Below are positions 9,815 through 17,630 of a stretch of DNA of 51,711 nt, one piece after another. Origin of the DNA: an uncultured Mailhella sp. GTDB lineage: Bacteria > Desulfobacterota > Desulfovibrionia > Desulfovibrionales > Desulfovibrionaceae. The stretch covers positions 1-51,711 of the forward strand of contig NZ_CAJJIC010000005.1 of the NCBI RefSeq assembly GCF_905187505.1, read 5' to 3'. Position 1 is the stretch's first letter. Each line of letters opens with the position of its first letter. The translations under genes and the position numbers were made by a program. The notes below the pieces were generated by a model. That model saw only the letters and a list, made by a program, of their open reading frames with translations. It was not told the DNA's origin and searched no databases.

Positions 9815-10162
9815 ATGACGAGGCGGAGCATAGCCAAGGTAGCAGCGGAAAATATTGCGCGTCGAAGAAAGGCCGCAGGTCTTACGCAGTCTCAGGTCGC
9901 GGAACGCCTCTCCGTCGAGAAGGAAAGCATATCCCGCATGGAAAGCGGGAGAATAGCGCTCAATCTTGAAAGACTTCAGCAGTTTGCCGACATCTACGGC
10001 TGTACGGTGTCCGAGCTTATCAAGGACGGCTCCGCCGATGTTCAGGCACAGGCGCAAAGTCTTACCGAGATGCTCAGTTCCCTGAGTCCAGATGAGAGGG
10101 AAGCGGTTGTCCGCTTCGTAGGGGAGACGGTGCGTCTTTTGAAAATGAAGAAGGGAGAGTGA
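9815..10162 (+). CDS. XRE-family helix-turn-helix regulator
   Basis: This small 115-aa cytosolic protein carries a Cro/CI-type HTH at residues 10-65: AENIARRRKAAGLTQSQVAE, LSVEKESISRMESG and LERLQQFADIYGCTVSELI. The C-terminal tail (SLSPDEREAVVRFVGETVRL) probably dimerises. AAGGCGAG precedes the ATG. It faces the phosphoethanolamine transferase across a 156-bp AT-rich gap and is followed 43 bp later by a GT9 gene, so it may control the transferase and itself. The inducer is unknown. Confidence 0.92.
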   Translation: MTRRSIAKVAAENIARRRKAAGLTQSQVAERLSVEKESISRMESGRIALNLERLQQFADIYGCTVSELIKDGSADVQAQAQSLTEMLSSLSPDEREAVVRFVGETVRLLKMKKGE

Positions 10163-10205
10163 CTTTCTCCGGCATGCCGGCGCCTTACGACAAGGAGCAG
10201 ACTGC

Positions 10206-11189
10206 TTGAAGAAGTTTCATGTACTCTGTCTGAGAAGCGACCGCATAGGCGACATGCTGGTCAGCACGCCCGTGATTCATCGTCTGCGCGGGCTTTATCC
10301 CGACGCCGTGCTGGACGTGGTGGCAAGTCCGCTGGGGGCCGTGGCTCTGGAAGACAATCCCGACGTGGATCATGTGTTTCTGTATGACAAGAAGTCCGTC
10401 CGTTCCTGGTTTCGGCTTCTGCCGAAGCTGCTTATGCCGCATGACCTTGTGGTGAGCTTCAACGGCAGGTCGAAGACGCTCCGTCTGCTCTGCGCTCTGG
10501 CAAGGGGAAAGAGGAAGGGGTCCCTCAATACGGGAAGACTCGCCCCGTGGAGCGGTCGCCCCGAGGACGGCTGCCATTATTCAGGCGTCATGCTGAGGGA
10601 GCTGGAGGCGGAATTCGACCTTCCCCATGACGAGCACCCCGACATAAGCATACGCTTTACCGTGCCCGAAGCCGTGGAAAGAGACGTTCAGGCCAGATAT
10701 CCCAAAGTCCCGGGCCTTCGCCGCGTGGGCATATTCATAGGCAACATCAAGAAGATCGGCCTGCGCTGGCCCATTGAAAAGTTCGTGGAGCTGACCGGAG
10801 TCCTTCTGGAAAAGAATGCCGACCTCGACGTGTGGATCGTGGCGGGCGAGAGCGACGTGCCGCTGCTGGAGGCCTACAGGGACATGAAGAGTCCGAGGCT
10901 GCATCAGTTCATAGGGCAGAAATCACTTCAGCACACGGCGGCCTTTCTGAAGACGTGCGACGCCTTCGTCACGTGCACCTCGTCGCCGCAGCATCTTGCC
11001 GGAGCCGTCAGGGTGCCCACGGTGTCCATCACCTATCCGTGGTCGGAAGAGCTCTGGACGCCGCGCGGACCCCTCAATTTTTCCGCGGTGTCGAAGGTGA
11101 ACGACGATGTGCGGGACATTCCCGTGAAGGACGTTTATGAGACGCTCAACAAGACCATGCAGGGCACGCTGGCCCCGTGGTCGGATTGA
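10206..11189 (+). CDS. Glycosyltransferase family 9 (heptosyltransferase-like)
   Basis: The 327-aa protein starts at TTG with AAGGAG 8 bp upstream. The N-terminal Rossmann domain begins LCLRSDRIGDMLVSTPVIHR, the usual heptosyltransferase opening with the catalytic-region Asp. The C-terminal domain has the nucleotide-sugar site pattern FIGQKSLQHTAAFLKTCDAF followed by VTCTSSPQHLAGAVRVPTVS, where family members read D-x-G-x-x-H-x-A. Here that motif is TSSPQHLAGA, so the usual aspartate is a Ser. It probably adds heptose to LPS core; the acceptor cannot be told. Transcribed with the XRE gene, and near an LPS phosphoethanolamine transferase. Confidence 0.88.
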   Translation: MKKFHVLCLRSDRIGDMLVSTPVIHRLRGLYPDAVLDVVASPLGAVALEDNPDVDHVFLYDKKSVRSWFRLLPKLLMPHDLVVSFNGRSKTLRLLCALARGKRKGSLNTGRLAPWSGRPEDGCHYSGVMLRELEAEFDLPHDEHPDISIRFTVPEAVERDVQARYPKVPGLRRVGIFIGNIKKIGLRWPIEKFVELTGVLLEKNADLDVWIVAGESDVPLLEAYRDMKSPRLHQFIGQKSLQHTAAFLKTCDAFVTCTSSPQHLAGAVRVPTVSITYPWSEELWTPRGPLNFSAVSKVNDDVRDIPVKDVYETLNKTMQGTLAPWSD

Positions 11190-11232
11190 GACTTGTGGAG
11201 CGGGGAGCTGATGCCCCGCAGAGGAAGAGAAA

Positions 11233-11262
11233 GGGCGCCGGAAACCTTGGTTTCCGGCGCCC
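11233..11262 (-). terminator. Terminator hairpin between leuB and the GT9 gene
   Basis: A 14-bp inverted repeat (GGGCGCCGGAAACC and its complement) is followed on the minus strand by TTTCTCTTCC. It lies 22 bp beyond the leuB stop between convergent genes and may serve both, though the T-tract favours the minus strand. Confidence 0.75.
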
Positions 11263-11284
11263 TCGTCGTCAGAAGGAGTTACGC

Positions 11285-12358
11285 TCAGATTCTGTCGCAG
11301 ACGGCCTTGCCCATTTCCGTGGTGGACACGGGGGTGATGCCGGCTTCGGCGATGTCGCAGGTGCGGATGCCCGCTTCAAGCACGGCGGTGACCGCGTTGT
11401 CGATGGCGGCGGCTTCCTTTTCCAGGCCGAAGCTGTAGCGCAGCATCATGGACACGGACAGAATGGTGGCAAGCGGGTTGGCGATGTTTTTGCCCGCAAT
11501 GTCGGGAGCGGAGCCGTGGCTCGGTTCGTACAGACCGAAGGAGCCGTCGGCAAGGCTCGCGGAAGGCAGCATGCCGAGGGAGCCCGTGATCATGCTGGCT
11601 TCATCGGAAAGGATGTCGCCGAACATGTTCGAGGTGAGAATCACGTCGAACTGGCCGGGACGGTACACGAGCTGCATGGCCGCGTTGTCCACGTACATGT
11701 GGGAAACGGTCACTTCGGGATAGTCGGCGCTCATTTCGTTGACCACGCGTCTCCACAGGCGCGAGGTTTCGAGCACGTTGGACTTGTCCACGCTCACGAG
11801 GTTCTTCTTGCGGGCCATGGCCGCGTTGAAGGCTACCTTGGCGATGCGGCGGATTTCCATTTCGCTGTAGCGTTCCACGTCGTAGGCTTCCTGACCGTAC
11901 TTGCCTTCGCGCCAGCCGTGCTCGCCGAAGTAGATGCCGCCGGTGAGCTCGCGCACGATGACGAGATCCATGCTGTCGCCGATGTTCTCATGCTTGATGG
12001 GGCAGGCGCCGCTCAGAGCCTTGTGCATGATGGCGGGACGCAGGTTGGCGTACAGGCCGAGGCCTTCGCGGATCTTGAGGAGCGCCTTTTCGGGGCGCTC
12101 GGGGCCGGGCAGGTTGTCCCACTTGGGACCGCCCACCGCGCCGAGCAGCACGGCGTCGTTCTTCCTGCAGACCTCCACGGTGTCTTCGGGAAAGCAGGTG
12201 CCCACGGCGTCGTAGGCCGCGCCGCCCATGAGAAGATGGGTGAAGATGAATTCATGGCCGAACTTCTGTCCGACCTTTTCGAGAACCTTGAGGGCTTCGG
12301 TCACGATTTCCGGGCCGATGCCGTCGCCGGGAATGACCGCGATGCGATACGTTGCCAT
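11285..12358 (-). CDS. leuB: 3-isopropylmalate dehydrogenase
   Basis: The 357-aa enzyme performs the NAD-dependent oxidative decarboxylation of 3-isopropylmalate in leucine synthesis. PGDGIGPEIVTEAL is at the N-terminus. The family signature is visible as NMFGDILSDEASMITGSLGM, containing the metal-binding aspartates. EPSHGSAPDIAGK is the cofactor loop; an EPVHGSAPDI-type loop marks NAD use. The ATG follows AAAGGA. It is last in the leuC-leuD-leuB run, separated from leuD by 118 bp. Length is normal. Confidence 0.96.
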   Translation of the reverse strand: MATYRIAVIPGDGIGPEIVTEALKVLEKVGQKFGHEFIFTHLLMGGAAYDAVGTCFPEDTVEVCRKNDAVLLGAVGGPKWDNLPGPERPEKALLKIREGLGLYANLRPAIMHKALSGACPIKHENIGDSMDLVIVRELTGGIYFGEHGWREGKYGQEAYDVERYSEMEIRRIAKVAFNAAMARKKNLVSVDKSNVLETSRLWRRVVNEMSADYPEVTVSHMYVDNAAMQLVYRPGQFDVILTSNMFGDILSDEASMITGSLGMLPSASLADGSFGLYEPSHGSAPDIAGKNIANPLATILSVSMMLRYSFGLEKEAAAIDNAVTAVLEAGIRTCDIAEAGITPVSTTEMGKAVCDRI

Positions 12359-12476
12359 GGCAATGTCCTTTATGGATGAAGAAGAAAGGTTGACGAATCG
12401 CCGTTTCCGGCGCCTTCGAGTTTCATGCCTGAATGTATTCCGAGTCGTTCGCGCGTTCCGCGTTCGGGCGGAAGGC

Positions 12477-12989
12477 TCAGCGCGAGGCGCGCAGCTTTTC
12501 TATTTTCGCCTTTGAGTAGTTCACCAGACCGCCGCAGGCGATGAGGTTCTGCATGAAGGGCGGGAAGGGTTCGGCCTGAAAGGTTTTGCCCGTGCTTTCG
12601 TTGGTGATGACGCCCTTTTCAAAGTCCACGCTCACCGTGTCGCCTTCATGGATGTTCCGGACGGCTTCATCGCATTCCAGAATGGGGAGACCGATGTTGA
12701 GCGCGTTGCGGAAGAAGATGCGGGCGAAGGTGGAAGCGATGACGCAGGAAATGCCCAGATATTTGATGGACAGCGGTGCGTGCTCGCGGGAGGAGCCGCA
12801 GCCGAAGTTCTTGTGCGCCACCATGATGTCGCCGGGGCACACCTTCTTCACGAAGTCGGGATCTTCCGACTCCATGCAGTGGGAGGCCAGTTCCTTCGGG
12901 TCGGTCACGTTGAGGTACTTGCCGGGAAGAATGACGTCGGTGTTGACGTCGTCGCCGAAAACGAAGGCTTTGCCGCGTGCGTTCTGCAT
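12477..12989 (-). CDS. leuD: 3-isopropylmalate dehydratase small subunit
   Basis: This 170-aa subunit carries the swivelling domain that completes the aconitase-type active site with LeuC. FGDDVNTDVILPGKYL opens the protein and NFGCGSSREHAPLSIK is the substrate-binding loop. Size is that of the short LeuD (archaeal/bacterial two-subunit) class. Its ATG shares the A of the leuC stop (TGATG), so translation is coupled. Confidence 0.96.
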   Translation of the reverse strand: MQNARGKAFVFGDDVNTDVILPGKYLNVTDPKELASHCMESEDPDFVKKVCPGDIMVAHKNFGCGSSREHAPLSIKYLGISCVIASTFARIFFRNALNIGLPILECDEAVRNIHEGDTVSVDFEKGVITNESTGKTFQAEPFPPFMQNLIACGGLVNYSKAKIEKLRASR

Positions 12990-14269
12990 CAGTCCTCTCC
13001 TTCCTTGTCCATGATGGTTTCAGGGCTGACGATGCGGCCCGCTATGGCCGATGCGGCCGCCACGGCCGGGCTGCACAGATAGACTTCCGAGTCCACGTGT
13101 CCCATGCGGCCCACGAAGTTGCGGTTGGTGGTGGAGAGGCATTTTTCGCCCGCGGCGAGAATGCCCATGTGACCGCCGAGGCACGCGCCGCAGGTGGGCG
13201 TGCTTACCGCGCATCCGGCTTCCATGAAGGTGCGTATGTATCCCTTTTCCATGCATTCCATGTAAATGGAGGGCGTGGCGGGAATGACGATGACGCGCAG
13301 GCTGTCGCTTATTTTGTGTCCCTTGAGAATGCTTGCGGCCATGGCCATGTCTTCCATTCTGCCGTTGGTGCAGGAGCCGATGAACACCTGATCGAGCTTT
13401 ACCTCGCCCACCTCGTCGATGGTGCGGGTGTTGGAGGGCAGGTGCGGGAAGGCGACGGTGGGACGGATGGCGGACAGATCGATGTCGATGGTCTTTTCGT
13501 ACTCGGCGTCGGGGTCGGCCTCGTAGGCCGTCCAGTTTTTCTTGCAGTGCTTTTCAAGGTAGGCGCGGCAGATGTCGTCCACAGGGAAGGTGGCGTTCTT
13601 GGCGCCGGCCTCGATGGCCATGTTGGTCATGGAGAAGCGGTCGTCCATGGAGAGGTTCGCCACGCCGTCGCCGGAAAATTCCATGGAGCGGTAGAGCGCG
13701 CCGTCCACGCCTATGAGTCCTATGATGTGCAGCATGACGTCCTTGCCGCAGACCCATTTGCCGGGCTTGCCGGTAAGGTTGAAGCGTATGGCCGCCGGCA
13801 CCTTGAACCAGTTTTCGCCCGTGGCCATGCCCATGGCGAGATCCGTGCTGCCCACGCCCGTGGAGAACGCGCCGAGCGCGCCGTAGGTGCAGGTGTGGGA
13901 ATCGCCGCCGATGATGACTTCGCCGGGAGCCACGATGCCCTGTTCGGGCAGAAGAGCGTGCTCTATGCCCATGCGTCCCACGTCGAAGAAGTGGGTGAGC
14001 TCGTTTTCACGGGCGAATTCGCGGCACACCTTGCACTGCATGGCGGCCTTGATGTCCTTGTTCGGCGCGAAGTGGTCGAGCACCACCACGACCTTGTCCT
14101 TGTCGAAGACCCTGTCGGCTCCGGCCTTGCGGAATTCGGGAACGGCCAGCGCTATGGTGATGTCGTTGCCCATGACCACGTCGAGCTTCGCTTCGATGAG
14201 CTGGCCTGCGGTCACGCTTTCCAGTCCGGCGTGCGCGGCCAGTATTTTCTGAGTTACGGTCATGCCCAT
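12989..14269 (-). CDS. leuC: 3-isopropylmalate dehydratase large subunit
   Basis: The 426-aa protein binds the [4Fe-4S] cluster of isopropylmalate isomerase. Cluster cysteines are in GSCTNGR and in TPTCGACLGGHMG. GGDSHTCTYGALGAFSTGVG is the active-site stretch. Its length puts it in the shorter aconitase/IPMI class rather than the E. coli-type 466-aa LeuC, matching the short LeuD. The first ATG (14269) is at better distance from AAGGA than the ATG two codons later. First gene of the leucine operon. Confidence 0.96.
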   Translation of the reverse strand: MGMTVTQKILAAHAGLESVTAGQLIEAKLDVVMGNDITIALAVPEFRKAGADRVFDKDKVVVVLDHFAPNKDIKAAMQCKVCREFARENELTHFFDVGRMGIEHALLPEQGIVAPGEVIIGGDSHTCTYGALGAFSTGVGSTDLAMGMATGENWFKVPAAIRFNLTGKPGKWVCGKDVMLHIIGLIGVDGALYRSMEFSGDGVANLSMDDRFSMTNMAIEAGAKNATFPVDDICRAYLEKHCKKNWTAYEADPDAEYEKTIDIDLSAIRPTVAFPHLPSNTRTIDEVGEVKLDQVFIGSCTNGRMEDMAMAASILKGHKISDSLRVIVIPATPSIYMECMEKGYIRTFMEAGCAVSTPTCGACLGGHMGILAAGEKCLSTTNRNFVGRMGHVDSEVYLCSPAVAAASAIAGRIVSPETIMDKEGED

Positions 14270-14341
14270 AGGGATATGTCCTTGTAGAAATGAGAAGATG
14301 CGTTTTTTCTGCCTTTCGGGGCAGCAGCAAAAAGTCCTTTC

Positions 14342-14370
14342 ACGATAAAATAGCGGTTTGTCCTTGTCCA
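14342..14370 (-). promoter_or_regulatory. Putative leuCDB promoter
   Basis: On the minus strand TGGACA (14365-14370), 17 bp and TATCGT (14342-14347). The -10 hexamer equals that proposed for the cysteine operon. It leaves a leader of about 65 nt to leuC. Confidence 0.4.
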
Positions 14371-14568
14371 GAAGAAAGAAGGCAGACCTCCTGGCAGGAC
14401 ATAAGATTTCTCTATGGATATTCAGTTATTTTCTATGGTTGATTTTTTTATAAAATGCGTGTCCGGTCGATATGCCGGCAGGAGTGAGGAGAATCGGTGG
14501 ATTCGGCACGATGAGAAGGGAGGCGGAGCGCGCGGCTTTGCCCGAGGGAGAGGACGGTTTCATGTCAT

Positions 14569-14603
14569 GAAAAAGGACGGAGTTCGATGCTCCGTCCTTT
14601 TTC
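14569..14603. terminator. Bidirectional terminator downstream of the cysteine desulfidase
   Basis: AAAAAGGACGGAG (14570-14582) pairs with CTCCGTCCTTTTT (14590-14602) around a 7-nt loop. T-tracts exist on both strands. It lies 46 bp past the desulfidase stop. Confidence 0.88.
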
Positions 14604-14648
14604 ATTCAATGATCTGTTCTTATGGCATTAATCGCGTATTCGGCGACA

Positions 14649-15947
14649 TCAGGACTTGTGAAGCATGATGTCGAGAATGACCTTGTCGGCTTCCTTCATG
14701 CCCGTGGAGCCGAGCCGGCCGAGGTTTGCGATGCAGGCTTCTATGTCGTCGTCCACGATGCCCTCGTTGCCGGGCACCACGGTGCCGCCGAGAGCGAGAA
14801 GCACGGCCTGAATGCCGGCGCCCACGGCCGTGGCCACCTTGAGGGCGCAGCTGCTTTTGGCGCCGTCGCATATCATGCCGGACACGTTGCCTACCATGTT
14901 GCGCACGGTGCGTTCCATGTCCTTGAGACCGCCGCCGAGCAGCAGGGCGATGCCGCAGGCCGAGGCCGTGCCCGCCACCATGGCTCCGCAGTGGGCGGAG
15001 AGACGGCCGAGGTGATGTTTGATGTGTATGGAGGTGAGATGGCTCACCATGAGAGCCCGAGCGAGCTTTTCGTCGTCGGCCTGGGTGCGTATGGCGCAGG
15101 CCACCACGGGCATGGTGCAGGTGATGCCCTGGTTGCCGCTGCCGGAATTGCTCATGACGGGCATCATGACCCCCGCCATGCGCGCATCGGCCGCGGCGGC
15201 CGTGAGCTTGGTGGCGAAGGTGGGCAGGTCGTCGGCCAGCACGTGATTGCGTATCTGCGTGTCCATCATCTTGCCCACGCCGAGGCCGTACTGCTGCCGG
15301 AGTCCTTCTTCGGCCACGCGGCGGTTCATGCGCGCGGCTTCCAGAATGAAGCTGATTTCCTCAAGGGGAGCCGTTACGGCAAATTCATAGATTTTGGCCA
15401 GCGTGAGGGGCCAGGGAGCGTCGGAGCCTTCCGGGGCGCTGTCGGCGTCTTCCTTGGCAAAGCTGAGCGCTCCGTTTTTCCATACGCGGGTGATGTTGTC
15501 GTGACTGCCCGCAAGCTCCGCGGCGGCGTTTTCGCTCCCGGCATGGACGGTGACGAGACAATAGAGAAGCTGGTCGTTGTCGGCCAGATGCAGGTTCACG
15601 GCGTTTCCTGCCGTCATGGCGCGGGCCTTGCCCGCCGTTTCTTCGGAAATGTCCCTGAGACATTCCAGTCCGAGCGCGCTTTTTCCGCCGAGCGCGCCTG
15701 CGGCGGCGGCCACGCCGAGGCCCATTTCACCCGTGCCGGGAACCATGACGCCCATGCCGTTCTTGAGAAGGTTGGCGCTGACGGCCACGTCCATGCGTTC
15801 GGGCGTTCTTCCGAGCTCTTCGGCTGCGCGCGCGGCGCACAGCGCCACGGCGATGGGCTCGGTGCAGCCGAGCGCGGGGACCACTTCCTTGTGAAGCAGG
15901 GAAATGAAAACGGAGCGTTCCTGTTCGTTCATGCTCATGTGCGTCAT
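14649..15947 (-). CDS. L-cysteine desulfidase (CyuA/YhaM, UPF0597 family)
   Basis: The 432-aa protein matches the Fe-S-dependent desulfidases that split L-cysteine into pyruvate, ammonia and H2S; the family was earlier annotated as L-serine dehydratase-like. VPALGCTEPIAVALCAARAA gives an N-terminal cluster cysteine at residue 28, and GMICDGAKSSCALK near the C-terminus gives the others. SNSGSGNQGITCT is the conserved central loop. The start at 15947 overlaps the symporter stop as ATGA, but GAGG lies only 1 nt upstream; the ATG at 15938 is better spaced and may be the true start. Operon with a DAACS symporter suggests cysteine uptake and breakdown. Confidence 0.9.
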   Translation of the reverse strand: MTHMSMNEQERSVFISLLHKEVVPALGCTEPIAVALCAARAAEELGRTPERMDVAVSANLLKNGMGVMVPGTGEMGLGVAAAAGALGGKSALGLECLRDISEETAGKARAMTAGNAVNLHLADNDQLLYCLVTVHAGSENAAAELAGSHDNITRVWKNGALSFAKEDADSAPEGSDAPWPLTLAKIYEFAVTAPLEEISFILEAARMNRRVAEEGLRQQYGLGVGKMMDTQIRNHVLADDLPTFATKLTAAAADARMAGVMMPVMSNSGSGNQGITCTMPVVACAIRTQADDEKLARALMVSHLTSIHIKHHLGRLSAHCGAMVAGTASACGIALLLGGGLKDMERTVRNMVGNVSGMICDGAKSSCALKVATAVGAGIQAVLLALGGTVVPGNEGIVDDDIEACIANLGRLGSTGMKEADKVILDIMLHKS

Positions 15948-17164
15948 GCCTCGTTCTTGTGCTGGAGTTCGCCGAGCTGCTCGTTGCGGTTGAATATGCC
16001 CTCGAGCATGAGCGTGAGCGCACCGTCGCCCGTGATGTTGCAGGCCGTGCCGAAGCTGTCCTGAAGGGCGAAGATGGCGATGAGCAGGGCCACGCCGTTC
16101 TGGTCGAAGCCGAGCACGCCGGTCACGATGCCGAGGGAGGCCACCACGGTGCCTCCGGGAACGCCCGGAGCGCCCACGGCAAAGATGCCGAGAAGCAGGC
16201 AGAAGAGAATCATGACGCCGACGCTCGGCAGCGTGCCGTAGAGCATGAGGTGCAGGGTCATGCAGAAGAAGGTTTCCGTGAGCACGGAGCCGCACAGATG
16301 CACGGTGGAGCCCAGGGGAATCATGAATTCCACGAGGTTCTTGCTGAGCACGCGTGACTTGCGGGCGCACTCGAGGGCCACGGGAAGCGTGGCTGCGCTG
16401 GACATGGTGCCTACGGCGGTGAGGTAGGCGGGAGCGTAGTAGCGGAACACTTCCCAGGGATTGCGGCCGGAAAGCGCGCCGCCTATGCCGTAGAGCACGG
16501 CAAGCCAGATGAAGTGTCCCACGATGACGATGAGCACCATGGAGATGAACACCGGCAGATGCAGACTGAGAGAGCCCTCATAGGCGAGGCCGAGGAAGGA
16601 CATGCCCACGAAGAAGGGCAGGATGGGAATCATGATGCGAACGACGAGGGAGCTCATGACGCGCTCAAGCTCGGAAAAGAGCCTTGCCATGTTTTCCGAC
16701 TTCGTCCAGGTGATGGCCACGCCGAAGAAGAGCGCAAGAACAAGGGCGCTCATCACGCTGAAAAGCGGGGGAATGTCGAGTCGGAACACGATTTCGGGAA
16801 GCTTGCGCAGCGTTTCCGTGGAGGTGGCGATGGAAAGATGGGGAATGATGATGTAGCCGGAAATGGTGGAGAAGAAGGCCGCGCCTATGGAGGAGAGGTA
16901 GGCGATGGCCACGGCCGTGAACAGAATTTTGCTGGCGTTCTGACCGAGACGGACGATGGCCGGGGTGATGAAGCCCACGATGACGAGCGGCACCAGGAAG
17001 AAGATGATCTGGCCGAAGATGTAGCGCAGGGAAACCACGGCATCCATGAGGTGATGCAGCGGACTTTGCGTGTTGTTGCCGAGATACGTTCCTATGAGGG
17101 AACCTATCACGATGCCGGCCAGAAGTTTGAGAATGAGAGAAAAGTCAGCGGCCTTTGCGGACAT
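15944..17164 (-). CDS. Dicarboxylate/amino acid:cation symporter (DAACS family)
   Basis: The 406-aa membrane protein has the GltPh fold. GTMSSAATLPVALECA is the re-entrant HP1 serine-rich loop, and GSTVHLCGSVL stands in the place of the NMDGT motif. GAPGVPGGTVVASLG and DSFGTACNITGDGA are HP2 and the TM8 substrate-binding region. The sequence is nearer to the serine/threonine or cystine-type branch than to aspartate carriers because the TM8 Arg is not obvious. It is upstream of and overlaps the cysteine desulfidase, so cysteine or serine import is the likely role. GGAGG is 6 nt upstream of the ATG. Confidence 0.9.
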   Translation of the reverse strand: MSAKAADFSLILKLLAGIVIGSLIGTYLGNNTQSPLHHLMDAVVSLRYIFGQIIFFLVPLVIVGFITPAIVRLGQNASKILFTAVAIAYLSSIGAAFFSTISGYIIIPHLSIATSTETLRKLPEIVFRLDIPPLFSVMSALVLALFFGVAITWTKSENMARLFSELERVMSSLVVRIMIPILPFFVGMSFLGLAYEGSLSLHLPVFISMVLIVIVGHFIWLAVLYGIGGALSGRNPWEVFRYYAPAYLTAVGTMSSAATLPVALECARKSRVLSKNLVEFMIPLGSTVHLCGSVLTETFFCMTLHLMLYGTLPSVGVMILFCLLLGIFAVGAPGVPGGTVVASLGIVTGVLGFDQNGVALLIAIFALQDSFGTACNITGDGALTLMLEGIFNRNEQLGELQHKNEA

Positions 17165-17476
17165 GTCATGCCTCCATCATTAATAAAGTACGTTTTTGCG
17201 CTGTTAGCACAGGAATGACCTCTTCGCAACACCGACGCCGAAGCGGAACGACAGAAAAGGCCTGCGGCGCAAGCGTTCGAGAGCTCCTCGCGTCCTCCGG
17301 GAAAAGAGAGGAAAAACGGAAGAATTGCGCTTTGTTCTGACTTGCGCGGCGCTCGGTTCTGCGGAGAGGACGGGGACGGAAAAAGAGAGGGAAAGAGGGA
17401 AAAATGAAAAAATCTCGGAGAAAATGCTTGACGAAGGGCGAAAAGCTCTATAAAAATCGTCCTCACCGAACAATAA
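17165..17476. other. Intergenic region symporter - tRNA-Val
   Basis: The 312-bp gap holds the symporter upstream region (AT-rich near 17175-17200), a purine-rich stretch on the plus strand (about 17290-17430) and the tRNA promoter. No protein gene is supported: the open frames have no ribosome site and no compositional support. Confidence 0.6.
17428..17454 (+). promoter_or_regulatory. Putative promoter of the tRNA-Val/thrS unit
   Basis: TTGACG (17428-17433) is followed 15 bp later by TATAAA (17449-17454), with an A-rich upstream stretch resembling an UP element. The tRNA starts 22 bp after the -10. Spacing to TATAAA is short; TAAAAA at 17 bp is the alternative. Confidence 0.6.
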
Positions 17477-17552
17477 AGGCGCGTAGCTCAGGTGGCAGAG
17501 CACTTCCTTGACACGGAAGGGGTCAGCAGTTCAAGTCTGCTCGTGCCTACCA
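17477..17552 (+). tRNA. tRNA-Val (anticodon GAC)
   Basis: A 76-nt cloverleaf was folded by eye. The 7-bp acceptor pairs AGGCGCG with CGUGCCU (one G-U). The D arm is GCUC/GAGC and the anticodon arm CUUCC/GGAAG. The 7-base loop UUGACAC places GAC at 34-36. The T arm is AGCAG/CUGCU with loop UUCAAGU. CCA is encoded. It precedes thrS by 78 bp. Confidence 0.95.
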
Positions 17553-17565
17553 CAAAAAACATCGG

Positions 17566-17596
17566 AAAGGGAGGCAGCGCCTCCCTTTTCTTTTTT
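17566..17596 (+). terminator. Rho-independent terminator between tRNA-Val and thrS
   Basis: GGGAGGC (17569-17575) and GCCTCCC (17579-17585) form the stem, flanked by AAA/TTT pairs and followed by TTTTCTTTTTT. It ends only 34 bp before the thrS ATG, leaving no room for a normal thrS promoter downstream of it, so it may act as an attenuator. Confidence 0.82.
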
Positions 17597-17630
17597 GTTT
17601 TGTCAACTGTGATTTTTTTGGAGTTTTCCC

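Larger units (their letters stand above)
14270..14648. other. Intergenic region leuC - cysteine desulfidase
   Basis: These 379 bp contain the leuC promoter/leader on one side and the desulfidase terminator on the other. The stretch around 14410-14460 is AT-rich. No leader peptide with leucine codons and no T-box-like specifier was recognised. The open plus-strand frame 14414-14668 has no plausible start site and runs through the terminator. Confidence 0.6.

Noticed and set aside
14414..14668. 84-aa plus-strand open frame in the leuC upstream region
   Set aside because: No ribosome site, crosses a bidirectional terminator and runs into the opposite-strand desulfidase gene.
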